This document shows positions 17,011 through 25,914 of a stretch of 64,000 bases of DNA, one piece after another. Source of the DNA: an uncultured Sanguibacteroides sp. (lineage in GTDB: Bacteria > Bacteroidota > Bacteroidia > Bacteroidales > Marinifilaceae); the NCBI RefSeq assembly GCF_900543425.1, contig NZ_UQRQ01000002.1, positions 158,041 to 222,040 of the forward strand, given 5' to 3'. A model generated the notes under the pieces. It did not search any database. It saw nothing but the letters and a program-made list of their open reading frames with translations, and was not told where the DNA came from. Made by a program: the position numbers and the translations under genes. Position 1 is the stretch's first letter. Every line of letters starts with the position of its first letter.

Positions 17011-17967
17011 ATGTATTATTTTTTAGTTTTTGTCTTGTTACTGGCGGTCGAGTTAACCTATTTCCGGTTAGCGGATCGATTCAATATTATTGATAAGCCG
17101 AACGAGAGGAGCTCGCATACACGTGTTACCCTACGGGGAGGCGGAATTATATTCTATTTCGGAGTCTTGTTTTACTTCCTTACAAACCGTTTTGAATACC
17201 CGTGGTTCGTAACCGGGCTGACCCTGATAACCATCGTGAGTTTTATCGATGACATTCATTCCGTGTCCAAAAGGGCACGTTTAGCGATACACGTCACGGC
17301 CATGCTACTCTTGTTCTACCAGTGGGGACTTCTTACTTTGCCCTGGTGGTATATCCCGATCGCCTTGATCTTCTGCACGGGAATAATCAACGCGTACAAT
17401 TTCATGGACGGTATTAACGGCATTACCGGGGGGTATAGTCTGGTCGTACTCGGGTCGTTACTCTACATCAACGAATACCGGGTAAACTTTGTAGAACCGT
17501 CGTTACCATGGATCGTGATCATCGCCCTGACGGTATTCAATATTTTTAATTTCCGGAAGAAGGCAAAATGTTTTGCCGGGGATGTCGGGTCAGTCAGTAT
17601 AGCGTTTATTATTTTATTCCTGCTGGGAAAGTTAGTTATACAAACGCGTGATCTCAGTTACATCATTTTGTTGGTCGTGTATGGTGTGGACAGCGTGCTC
17701 ACTATCGTTCACCGGCTTCTGTTACATGAAAACATCAGTCTTCCCCACCGAAAACATCTGTATCAATTGATGGCAAACGAACTTAGAATCCCTCACACCG
17801 TCGTTTCCGGATTCTATATGTTACTTCAAAGCATCATATGTATAGGTTATATATATTGCGAAGATTACGGATACCGATATCTCATAAGTATGATTTTGAT
17901 TCTAAGTTGTGGGTATATATGGTTTATGAAAAAGTATTTCAGATTACATTCTATAAAACAAAAATAA
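17011..17967 (+). CDS. WecA/WbpL-like undecaprenyl-phosphate sugar-1-phosphate transferase
   Basis: This 318-residue polyprenyl-phosphate glycosyl-1-phosphate transferase (MraY/WecA superfamily) has about ten hydrophobic helices. Signature motifs are DDIHSVSKRAR with the Asp pair, NAYNFMDGINGITGG, FAGDVGS and the HRKHLYQL motif corresponding to the HIHH-like nucleotide site. It would start repeat-unit synthesis by attaching a HexNAc-1-phosphate to undecaprenyl phosphate. A TTG at 16999 is a less likely start. The gene ends at a perfect bidirectional terminator and is the last of the + strand locus. Confidence 0.9.
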   Translation: MYYFLVFVLLLAVELTYFRLADRFNIIDKPNERSSHTRVTLRGGGIIFYFGVLFYFLTNRFEYPWFVTGLTLITIVSFIDDIHSVSKRARLAIHVTAMLLLFYQWGLLTLPWWYIPIALIFCTGIINAYNFMDGINGITGGYSLVVLGSLLYINEYRVNFVEPSLPWIVIIALTVFNIFNFRKKAKCFAGDVGSVSIAFIILFLLGKLVIQTRDLSYIILLVVYGVDSVLTIVHRLLLHENISLPHRKHLYQLMANELRIPHTVVSGFYMLLQSIICIGYIYCEDYGYRYLISMILILSCGYIWFMKKYFRLHSIKQK

Positions 17968-17974
17968 AAAAGCC

Positions 17975-18010
17975 AACAAAAAAGCAGACTTAAAAGTCTG
18001 CTTTTTTGTT
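17975..18010. terminator. Bidirectional intrinsic terminator between converging polysaccharide operons
   Basis: The arms 17975-17990 and 17995-18010 form a perfect 16-bp inverted repeat around a TAAA loop. The core is GC-containing (GCAGACT/AGTCTGC) and both outer ends are A/T runs, so either strand yields a hairpin followed by Us. It serves the WecA-like gene from the left and the Wzz-like gene from the right, and overlaps the latter's stop codon. Confidence 0.95.
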
Positions 18011-19154
18011 ATTCTTTAACGATCCGCTTTAATTTCTCGCTCCCTGTAAGTTCTGAAACAAAAGGCAATCCCAACACCACGCCGATACCGGCAAATCCTC
18101 CCAAAAAAGTAAATAAGATACAAATCAAAGCTCGCTTAGGCTTGGACCGTTCATTGGGAATAACCACCGGATCTACGACCGTCAATATGGGAGTCGTCTC
18201 TTTTACGGCAATCTTAGCCTGTTCCAATTGTTTAGCCAACTCATTGTAAACATTATTAGCCAAGGTATACTCTGCCGTCAATCTCTCCTCTTCAATCTTA
18301 GCCATGGCCGAAGAGAAATTTTTATTACGATCCTGAAAACGGGCCAACTCTTTCTGTTTCTCTTCAAAATCATTCTTGGTCTCGTTATAACGATCCTCGA
18401 CAAACTTCAAATTAGAAGCCACTTTTTCTAATTTAAACTCCGTGATATATTTCTGTAACAAAGCCTGTGCCTGTTGAGCCAATTGAGCTACAGCAAGCGG
18501 TTCCGGCAATTCCGCAGATAGTTGGACATATCCGTCTTTATCATTGACATTAAGAGAGATGATATCTTTCAATTTTTTAGATACTTCCAATTCATCTTTT
18601 GTCATATACTGAATCAGAGAGTTTGCCCCTGTCGGTACGATAGAAGTCGTATCCTTCCCACGAATCGCTTCCATAATAACTCCCGGTAAACCAATTGTAT
18701 ATTTCTTAATAAAACCTATCAAACTGAATTTTTCATAGGTGTCATTGGTATAATAATCAAAAAGTGTTACCGGATGATCAATTTCCTCAAAAGTTAAAGC
18801 CGTATTCATCAACTCTTTTTGAAAAGGTACACTAGCTATAATTTTCGGATAAATCTTAGGAGAGAGCACCTCTCCTCCATTCATACTTCCTAAATTAATG
18901 CCGACCATGGATGCCAATCCGCTCAAGTTTCCCGATACATTCTTTTCTCCGGACTGGGGTACCAAAGTACTACCGGCAGTATATACCTTAGGGCTAAAGA
19001 GAGCCACTAAAACTCCAAGTATCATAAAACAAACCGTTACTTTCAAAATCAACTTCCTGTTTCTCCACAATTTACGGATCACCTCGACCAGATCTATCTC
19101 TTGTTCCTCAGGACGTACTTTATTTTGTTGTGGTATTGCTTCGTTCTGTTCCAT
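18009..19154 (-). CDS. Wzz/polysaccharide co-polymerase (chain-length determinant)
   Basis: The 381-residue inner-membrane protein has one transmembrane helix near residues 35-58 (ending FSPKVYT) and another near 345-370, flanking a periplasmic domain with coiled-coil segments. The proline-rich VVDPVVIPNERSKPKRA just before the second helix is the family hallmark. No C-terminal tyrosine kinase domain is fused. It controls the length of the surface polysaccharide and is encoded 3 nt downstream of its partner outer-membrane exporter. Confidence 0.92.
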   Translation of the reverse strand: MEQNEAIPQQNKVRPEEQEIDLVEVIRKLWRNRKLILKVTVCFMILGVLVALFSPKVYTAGSTLVPQSGEKNVSGNLSGLASMVGINLGSMNGGEVLSPKIYPKIIASVPFQKELMNTALTFEEIDHPVTLFDYYTNDTYEKFSLIGFIKKYTIGLPGVIMEAIRGKDTTSIVPTGANSLIQYMTKDELEVSKKLKDIISLNVNDKDGYVQLSAELPEPLAVAQLAQQAQALLQKYITEFKLEKVASNLKFVEDRYNETKNDFEEKQKELARFQDRNKNFSSAMAKIEEERLTAEYTLANNVYNELAKQLEQAKIAVKETTPILTVVDPVVIPNERSKPKRALICILFTFLGGFAGIGVVLGLPFVSELTGSEKLKRIVKE

Positions 19155-19157
19155 ATC

Positions 19158-21575
19158 TTATTTCGAATTATTCATAATGGTGGTAATCATAGCGGCCATT
19201 GAAGTCGTAGACGAAGTCAAACTCATGATTTCGGCCAAGCTCATTCCTTTTCTTATCGGCTTAATCGGCACGATGATCTCACACCCGGGTTCTATCTGTT
19301 TTGCACTGTTTCCCTTTCTCTTCGCTACCATTCCATTCATATAAACAATATACGTTCCCCGCTTTTTGGCTCTGAAAGCAAAACCTCCGGCACTGGAGAT
19401 ATACTCTTTCAATTTCTTCTTAGGATTGTAAGTAGTAGTATTGGGACGCATCACGGCTCCATCCACTTTCACCGTTCCGTCATAAAGCGGAACAATGATA
19501 CGGTCTCCTTCCCGAAGCACCACATCGTAATCCGATCCCGGATCAGCCATCGCTTTATCCAACTCGATACCTACATAATAGGTATCACCCAGCTCCAAGG
19601 TCTTTATGTCGACCGAGTCTTTGCCAACCCCTTGAGTCATCAACTTTAATTTAGACTCTAATCTCCGGCGTTCGTCTTCATTTAGCTTCCGGACCAAACG
19701 GGCTCCCTTTATATATGCCTTGGAGGTAAGTCCTCCGGCACGATTGATAACACTCGACAAACGCTCGTTTTTCACCGATTTAGCGTATTGTCCTTCATAC
19801 ATCACCTCTCCTTCTACAATCACATTTTGCTGCTCGCTATAACCGGGAGAACGACGCACCTCTATCTCGTCAAAAGGTTCCAAGACAAAATCCTTAGGAC
19901 CATCGATAATCAAACCGTCTTTTAGGGTATAACTATATATCTTCGCTTCAAAAAGAGCCTCCTTTTTCGCTTTGGGATTTTTTACCCGACGAGCTACATC
20001 CACCTTTACCGTGGAAGCCGATTCCAAAAGTCCGCCCGCCTGTAATACCAAATCTTCCAATGACATATTCTGTATATAGGGATATATACCCGGTTTCTTC
20101 ACTTCTCCGCGGACCGAAACGATAAAATTTTCCTGTAACTCCAGAGTAGAAGGAATATAGAGTAGGTCATTCTTCTGTAATGCCATATCTTCTTCTTGCC
20201 CGGAGAAAATCTCTTGCAGATTCAAAGACTGAACCTGTTTGGTTAAATCCGGATTTTCCCTGTACAACAAAACCCGTCCTGTAAAAGCATCTCCTTTCAA
20301 TCCTTCAGCAACCTCTACCAGCTGGGATACCGTTTGAATATCTTTACCTAAAGAATAATCTCCCGGACGATAGACCGCCCCTTGCACGGAGACCTTATTT
20401 TCAAAACGCGATACGATAGAATCCACCTCGATCACATCTCCATCATCCAGCAAGAACAGAGGAAAATCCTCCTTTTTCACCGTGTAAATCCGGTATTCGG
20501 AACCACTCTTACGAATCAAACGTACATTCTTTTTATAAGCATCCCCCGTAAATCCCCCGGCATAGTCTAACAACTTCTGAAGGTTCTCTTCTGCCGTCAT
20601 CTCGTATTTCATGGGTCTTTTTACCCTTCCTTTTATCTGCACCAAGTCTTTATAAGGACCGACAACAACATTATCCCCGTCCTGCAAAACGATATCTCCG
20701 ATATTTCCTCCCTCCAGAATATATTTATACACGTCAAGAGTGGCTATCTTATTTCCCTTTCTAAAAATATGTATCTCCCTTAAAGTACCGATATCATTGA
20801 CTCCTCCGGCTGAATAAAGTGCATGGAAAACGGAAGCCAAGGAGGGTAAGGTATAGCTACCCGGAACAAGCACCTCTCCCATCACATTCACCTGAATACT
20901 CCGGATTTGTCCTAAAGTCAGGTTAACAAAAGTAGTCGGTTGCGTTGCCGTTATCGCAGAATATATCTTGGAGAATTCGCTCTTGATTTTCCCGTTTGCC
21001 TCTTTTATGGAAAGGCCACTCAAATAAATGGGCCCTAAATTCTCGACAATAATACTTCCGTCGGGAGAAATCACCGATCGTACGGTCTGTTCGGAATCTC
21101 CCCACACATCGATAATAACCTCATCGCCTGCCGCCAATTTATAATTTTCAGGAGTAGGAATATTCAATACCGGTTCAAAAGTCAATTTCTTATTATTAAA
21201 GAGATCCTTACCAAACACCTCTTCCGTACGATCGACAACAGGAGCCGAAACGGAATCCATCATTACGAACAATGAATCCATGGAACTCAACATCTCTTTG
21301 TTCAATGTCCGTAGACGGCTTTCTCCCGATTTGTTACCAGTCGTCTTACCTGTTCCTCCTCCCTTCTCTGCCATCATCTTTTCGTATTGCGCTTTCAGAC
21401 GTAACATTTGTTCCTTGGTAACCCCACGGTCTTTTAACATCAGCATCATCTCTTGCTGTGTTTTTCCGTCTTTTTGAGCTTGTTTCAACAATTCAATGAC
21501 CTGTGCATCGGTCATCTGGGCAAAAGAAGCAACAACAGCACCAAATAAAAATACAATAAGCAATAAGAATCTCAT
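19158..21575 (-). CDS. Wza-like polysaccharide export protein with multiple SLBB domains
   Basis: From the ATG at 21575 the product has 805 residues. It starts with a signal peptide (MRFLLLIVFLFGAVVASFAQ), a helical spacer and a Poly_export domain (AAGDEVIIDVWGDSEQ). About five or six SLBB repeats follow, each marked by a V-G-V--PG-Y pattern (VMGEVLVPGSY, VQGAVYRPGDY, VRGEVKKPGIY, VEGEVMYEGQY, VDGAVMRPNTT). The frame runs upstream to 21662, but those residues precede the signal peptide. There is no Cys lipobox, unlike E. coli Wza, and it is about twice that length. It should form the outer-membrane channel. Confidence 0.92.
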   Translation of the reverse strand: MRFLLLIVFLFGAVVASFAQMTDAQVIELLKQAQKDGKTQQEMMLMLKDRGVTKEQMLRLKAQYEKMMAEKGGGTGKTTGNKSGESRLRTLNKEMLSSMDSLFVMMDSVSAPVVDRTEEVFGKDLFNNKKLTFEPVLNIPTPENYKLAAGDEVIIDVWGDSEQTVRSVISPDGSIIVENLGPIYLSGLSIKEANGKIKSEFSKIYSAITATQPTTFVNLTLGQIRSIQVNVMGEVLVPGSYTLPSLASVFHALYSAGGVNDIGTLREIHIFRKGNKIATLDVYKYILEGGNIGDIVLQDGDNVVVGPYKDLVQIKGRVKRPMKYEMTAEENLQKLLDYAGGFTGDAYKKNVRLIRKSGSEYRIYTVKKEDFPLFLLDDGDVIEVDSIVSRFENKVSVQGAVYRPGDYSLGKDIQTVSQLVEVAEGLKGDAFTGRVLLYRENPDLTKQVQSLNLQEIFSGQEEDMALQKNDLLYIPSTLELQENFIVSVRGEVKKPGIYPYIQNMSLEDLVLQAGGLLESASTVKVDVARRVKNPKAKKEALFEAKIYSYTLKDGLIIDGPKDFVLEPFDEIEVRRSPGYSEQQNVIVEGEVMYEGQYAKSVKNERLSSVINRAGGLTSKAYIKGARLVRKLNEDERRRLESKLKLMTQGVGKDSVDIKTLELGDTYYVGIELDKAMADPGSDYDVVLREGDRIIVPLYDGTVKVDGAVMRPNTTTYNPKKKLKEYISSAGGFAFRAKKRGTYIVYMNGMVAKRKGNSAKQIEPGCEIIVPIKPIRKGMSLAEIMSLTSSTTSMAAMITTIMNNSK

Positions 21576-21717
21576 ATAACCGATTTTAATTGTTTTAAAG
21601 TTTTCATTAAAATTATTTACCGCAAAATGACGAAAACGACACTCTCTCACGGGCGACGGCAAAGATACGTTTTTAATTGAAAATCAAAAAAACATATCTG
21701 AAAATTGTCTGCTATAA

Positions 21718-22245
21718 CTACCTATCGGAAACGACTCTTTGGTAAGGTTCCACACAACTTAAAGGAACCGAGGTCAGGGCACATCCCAAATGCCCCAGAC
21801 GAATCATAATTTGATGTTTTCCCCGAACTTCAACCAACTCGCCTTCCAAACCCGCTAATTTTCCCAACACCACCCGCACATAAGAACCGACAGGCAAATC
21901 CATAGTAGAAATTTCCACCTCTTCTTCTGCGTTGTCGTTCATAAAACGCAATGCCTTTATCTGCCCATCCGGTATCGGAGCCGGTACACCGAATTCTTTC
22001 AAGAAAGAGACCACCCCAAAAGTTGTCAACACCTTCTGCATTTGCAACGAGTTCACATACACGAATATATACCCGTTTATCAAAGGAATCTCCACCTTTT
22101 TATTACGGTCACTCCACTTTCTGATCACAATACGTAATGGCAAATAATTAACAATCCCCTGCTGATCCAATCGCTCTTTTACTTTCTTCTCAGCCCGGGA
22201 AGCCGTATAAACAGCGTACCAACGTGGTCGATTTTTCTCAGACAT
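21718..22245 (-). CDS. NusG-family antiterminator, UpxY-like
   Basis: The 175-residue protein has a NusG N-terminal domain (RWYAVYTASRAEKKV to about residue 105) and a C-terminal KOW domain (VGSYVRVVLGKLAGLEGELVE). Bacteroides UpxY proteins of this type travel with RNA polymerase to stop premature termination in their own capsule operon. The start is taken at the ATG 22245; a TTG at 22254 gives three more residues. It overlaps the end of the dehydratase gene by 8 nt and is second in the operon. In Bacteroides fragilis capsule loci it is first. No UpxZ-like gene follows. Confidence 0.87.
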   Translation of the reverse strand: MSEKNRPRWYAVYTASRAEKKVKERLDQQGIVNYLPLRIVIRKWSDRNKKVEIPLINGYIFVYVNSLQMQKVLTTFGVVSFLKEFGVPAPIPDGQIKALRFMNDNAEEEVEISTMDLPVGSYVRVVLGKLAGLEGELVEVRGKHQIMIRLGHLGCALTSVPLSCVEPYQRVVSDR

Positions 22246-24232
22246 CACCCACAACCTCCTGTTTTTCCGATATTTCTATGCGATCAAGCACTCCTTGCAT
22301 CTGCTCGCTCATTCCCTCTTCTTCCATCTGGAAATCAATGGATTCGAAAATGGAATTTTTAGACTTAAATTCAGGAACGATGTTTTTCATCTGTTTCACA
22401 ACAACGAAACTATCCGTCGTCTCCAAAGCAGAACGTAATGTATTTATCTCCTCCAATACCTCTTTGTAATCATACTCCCTAACCTTAGCTATTTTTATCC
22501 GATCGTGAACCGTGGGTAGAGTCGTCTCTTTCACATTCAAAACCTCCTCGTATAGTTTTTCTCCGGGACGCAATCCGGTAAAGACAATGTGAATATCCTT
22601 TCCGACCTCAAAACCGGATAACTTGATCATTTTCCGGGCCAGATCAACGATTTTTACACTTTTTCCCATGTCAAATACGAAAATCTCCCCTCCATGTCCC
22701 AAAGCTCCCGCTTGCAAAACCAATTGGCAAGCTTCCGGGATAGTCATGAAAAAACGGGTAATTTCCGGATGCGTCACCGTAACCGGCCCTCCCGTTTCGA
22801 TCTGCTTTTTAAAACGAGGAATAACCGATCCGTTTGATCCCAAAACGTTTCCAAAACGGGTCGTTATAAAACTGGTTTGTGATATCTTATTCAAAGACTG
22901 GGTGTAGATTTCGGCAACCCGCTTACTGGCTCCCATGACATTTGTCGGATTTACCGCCTTATCCGTAGAGATCATAACAAAGCGCTTACATTCGTATTTC
23001 ACGGCACAATCCGCCATATTCTTGGTTCCGAACACATTGGTTTTCACACCCTCCACAGGATGCATCTCAACCATCGGCACATGTTTATAAGCCGCAGCAT
23101 GATAAACGATATCCGGATGATACACATTGAATATACCTTCCACTCTCTCTTTATCGCGTACATCTCCGATTTCAATCTTATAATTATAGAAATGAAACTC
23201 CTCTTTCAACTCTAATTCTATATCATACAGCGGGGACTCTGCCTGATCAAAAAGCACAATTAAAGAAGGTCTGAAATGAGTCAGCTGACGGACGATCTCG
23301 CTTCCGATAGACCCGGCTGCGCCCGTCACCAAGACGATCTTATTAAGTAATTGCTTCCGCAAATTATCCTCATCCAATTTGATCTCTCCCCGCTCCAGTA
23401 AATCTTCGATCTTTATATTCTTTATATGCCGTATGCTCAGATCTCCGTTAATCCAACTCTCGAAACGAGGAACCTCCAACACGTTGACATTATATTTCAA
23501 ACAGGTCTCGACAATCGTACGCTTCTTATCGTGAACAATCATCTTTTTAGCGATAATAACTTTATCCACCTTATTTCGCTTCAACAAATACCCTAAAGAA
23601 GACATTTTGTAAATCTTAATTCCCTCCAATACTTTCCCGGCCTTTTTATCATTTACATCAATAAATGCAAGAATATTATAGGACATGTCTTCCGCGTTAT
23701 CCATCGCATGCTTAGCCATGATCCCATACTCATCACTTCCACAAATAATTACATTTTTCTTTACTTTTTCCGCACCTATATATTGAATAAAAAGAGTTTT
23801 TACAATCAGCCTGCTTACGATCATCATACTCATCAACAACACGTACTCCGTCAAAAGAACGGAGATAGCTATCAACAAATGACCGGTTATCAGAAAATAA
23901 GCACCACTCCCCAAAAGGAGTACCAGCTCTCCGGCCGTCAGGACATAATAAATGCGTAAAGCGTCTTCCGTTCCGGTAAATCGAACAATACCGGAATAAG
24001 TTTTTCCCAGAATAAAACTGATGATCCTCACCCCCACGATACAAATCGCCCCTCGTGAAACAAGAGACATATCTATGCGGTCTAACTGGAAATTTCCAAG
24101 TATCAAATAAGTGATACTGACCGCAAAAAAACTCAACATCACGTCGATTATAAAAACGATCCATCTTGGAGTATAGGAGAAAGAGTGCAGTGCTTTCATC
24201 CTATTCAAACCATTTGTAACAAATGCAACCAT
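22238..24232 (-). CDS. PglF/CapD-like membrane UDP-GlcNAc 4,6-dehydratase
   Basis: The 664-residue protein has four N-terminal membrane helices (about 25-150), a CoA-binding-like Rossmann region (NVIICGSDEYGIMAKHA) and a C-terminal extended SDR domain starting at VTGAAGSIGSE. The catalytic stretch ISTDKAVNPTNVMGASKR has Met in place of the usual SDR Tyr, as in PglF/FlaA1-type 4,6-dehydratases. It should make UDP-4-keto-6-deoxy-HexNAc for the reductase and WecA-like enzyme encoded across the terminator. An ATG at 24199 is an alternative start. Confidence 0.92.
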   Translation of the reverse strand: MVAFVTNGLNRMKALHSFSYTPRWIVFIIDVMLSFFAVSITYLILGNFQLDRIDMSLVSRGAICIVGVRIISFILGKTYSGIVRFTGTEDALRIYYVLTAGELVLLLGSGAYFLITGHLLIAISVLLTEYVLLMSMMIVSRLIVKTLFIQYIGAEKVKKNVIICGSDEYGIMAKHAMDNAEDMSYNILAFIDVNDKKAGKVLEGIKIYKMSSLGYLLKRNKVDKVIIAKKMIVHDKKRTIVETCLKYNVNVLEVPRFESWINGDLSIRHIKNIKIEDLLERGEIKLDEDNLRKQLLNKIVLVTGAAGSIGSEIVRQLTHFRPSLIVLFDQAESPLYDIELELKEEFHFYNYKIEIGDVRDKERVEGIFNVYHPDIVYHAAAYKHVPMVEMHPVEGVKTNVFGTKNMADCAVKYECKRFVMISTDKAVNPTNVMGASKRVAEIYTQSLNKISQTSFITTRFGNVLGSNGSVIPRFKKQIETGGPVTVTHPEITRFFMTIPEACQLVLQAGALGHGGEIFVFDMGKSVKIVDLARKMIKLSGFEVGKDIHIVFTGLRPGEKLYEEVLNVKETTLPTVHDRIKIAKVREYDYKEVLEEINTLRSALETTDSFVVVKQMKNIVPEFKSKNSIFESIDFQMEEEGMSEQMQGVLDRIEISEKQEVVGDV

Positions 24233-24247
24233 AATTCCCTTTATATT

Positions 24248-24288
24248 ACATCTCTCATGGGACCATGCAACTACCCCATGAAAGATGT
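24248..24288 (-). promoter_or_regulatory. Leader stem-loop upstream of the dehydratase/antiterminator operon
   Basis: Arms 24248-24261 and 24275-24288 pair over 14 bp with one mismatch around a 13-nt loop. On the - strand the hairpin lies about 15 nt upstream of the dehydratase start and is followed by AATATAAAGGG, not a U tract, so it is a weak intrinsic terminator at best. It may end the pseudouridine synthase transcript, protect mRNA or act as a pause site for the NusG-like protein of this operon. Confidence 0.5.
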
Positions 24289-24336
24289 TGTTAAAGTATA
24301 AAAAACCACAATAGTATCTACATTATATCTATATAT

Positions 24337-25782
24337 TTAATAAACTTTTAACACATTTACCTCCTCAGGTGTTAAAAATCTCCATTTTCCGCGAGGCAAG
24401 TTTTTTTTCGTAATTCCGGCAAAATAAACCCTATCCAGACGAAGAATCTGATAGCCGAAATGTTCGAATATACGACGAACGATTCGATTCTTCCCGGAAT
24501 GAATTTCAATACCGACCTGCGTACGATCATCAGCAGCGATTTGAATATCGTCAGCCTGAACAAAGCCGTCTTCCAGCTCAATTCCGTCCCGGATGGCCTG
24601 AATATCTCCCACGCTTACTACTTTATCCAGAAAAACATGATATATCTTTTTCTGATTGTACTTCGGATGCGTCAACTTCTTAGCCAGATCGCCATCATTC
24701 GTGAATAAAAGCACCCCCGTCGTTTGGCGATCCAAACGCCCGACAGGATAAACCCGCTCTTTACAAGCTCCTTCGATCAAAGACATAACCGTCTTTCGTT
24801 CCATGGGATCATCTACCGTGGTCACATAATCTTTAGGTTTATTCAGTACCAGATATACTTTACGTTCCGGCACCACAACACGATCATCCACCTCTACCTT
24901 ATCTTCCCGTTTAACCTTCACGCCTACCTGTTGTATTACTTCGCCATTTACTTTTACTCGCCCGGCCAAAATCAATTCATCTGCATCCCGGCGGGAACAA
25001 ATTCCTCCTTTGGCAATATATCTATTCAAACGCAATTCCGTCTCATCGCTTTCGTTCTCCAACCGATGAGCCAACTGCTTTTTTTGAGAATAAACACTCC
25101 TCTTTCCTTCTCTTGCATCCTGAAACGTCCGGCGTTCGCGACTGGGACGATCTGCCCGGTTATATCGATCGCTTCTCTCTTCACGTTCACCCCGGTTATA
25201 TCCTTCCCGGTCAGAGCGTGTGTCTCTCCTAAACTCTCTTCTTTTTCCCGATTCCTCCCGGTTATCCCTCTGCTGAAAACGTCTTTCCCCTCTGTCGCCC
25301 CGCTTCTCTCTGTCGGAAGAAAACCTCTCGTTTCTATCTTCCCGATTTTCTCTTCTCTGAAAACGATTCTCCCTCCGTCCTCCTTGTTCTTCACGTCTTT
25401 GATAATTCTCGTCTCTGCGATTGAATGAACGCTCTTTTCTTTCCCCGTCACGCTCCCCCCGATCTTCCTCGTAACGATTCCTCCGATCTTCCTCGTAACG
25501 ATTCCTCCGGAACCTTTCTCCCTCTTCGTTACGTTCACCTCTGTCAAAACGACGAACAAATTTACCTTCACGTTCTTGTTTCAAATCTCTAATTTCAACC
25601 CGTTTAAATCTTCTGACCGGACGATCAGACTCTCCCTCTTCGGAAAAATCATCTCTCCGCTCTCTGTTAAAACGATTTGCCCTTTCATTTCCCTCACGGG
25701 TATCAGGCTTCCTTTGCCGATTCTCATCACGATTCCCGGCATTCCGACTAATCCTAGGTCTTTTCTCTTCCCGATTGTACAT
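24337..25782 (-). CDS. RluB/RsuA-family rRNA pseudouridine synthase with arginine-rich N-terminal extension
   Basis: The 481-residue protein has a C-terminal enzyme half with an S4 RNA-binding domain (RLNRYIAKGGICSRRDADELI, about 250-270) and a pseudouridine synthase domain with the catalytic Asp in PVGRLDRQTTG. Residues 1-240 are low-complexity and rich in Arg, Glu, Asp and Asn. They include a perfect 24-bp tandem repeat at 25461-25508 that encodes two copies of the eight-residue unit RRNRYEED. Similar charged extensions occur in Bacteroidetes homologues. The role is modification of 23S or 16S rRNA; which uridine is unclear. Confidence 0.9.
   Translation of the reverse strand: MYNREEKRPRISRNAGNRDENRQRKPDTREGNERANRFNRERRDDFSEEGESDRPVRRFKRVEIRDLKQEREGKFVRRFDRGERNEEGERFRRNRYEEDRRNRYEEDRGERDGERKERSFNRRDENYQRREEQGGRRENRFQRRENREDRNERFSSDREKRGDRGERRFQQRDNREESGKRREFRRDTRSDREGYNRGEREERSDRYNRADRPSRERRTFQDAREGKRSVYSQKKQLAHRLENESDETELRLNRYIAKGGICSRRDADELILAGRVKVNGEVIQQVGVKVKREDKVEVDDRVVVPERKVYLVLNKPKDYVTTVDDPMERKTVMSLIEGACKERVYPVGRLDRQTTGVLLFTNDGDLAKKLTHPKYNQKKIYHVFLDKVVSVGDIQAIRDGIELEDGFVQADDIQIAADDRTQVGIEIHSGKNRIVRRIFEHFGYQILRLDRVYFAGITKKNLPRGKWRFLTPEEVNVLKVY
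25461..25508. repeat. 24-bp perfect tandem duplication inside the pseudouridine synthase gene
   Basis: Positions 25461-25484 and 25485-25508 are identical. The unit is a multiple of three, so gain or loss keeps the frame and changes the length of the arginine-rich tail by eight residues. Confidence 0.95.
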
Positions 25783-25914
25783 AACAGACTTCTAATAAAT
25801 TTAAATATTAATTATAATTGAGCATACTGTAAATCAACAGCATATTAAACTCTTTTCGATTTTTAGATAACTGATCTTTCTATTTTTTTAATTAAATTAT
25901 ACTCCCGATTCAAA

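Noticed and set aside
18009..24232. Idea that the NusG-like gene marks a phase-variable capsule promoter with invertible ends
   Set aside because: I found no inverted repeats flanking a promoter in the 24.2-24.35 kb gap, and no recombinase gene is nearby.
24724..25428. A + strand frame of 234 codons opposite the pseudouridine synthase gene
   Set aside because: It is the complement of biased codons in a well-supported gene; no motif or promoter supports it.
25026..25571. Long - strand frame of 181 codons overlapping the pseudouridine synthase gene
   Set aside because: It is an alternate frame of the arginine-rich low-complexity region; the main frame continues into a clear enzyme domain.
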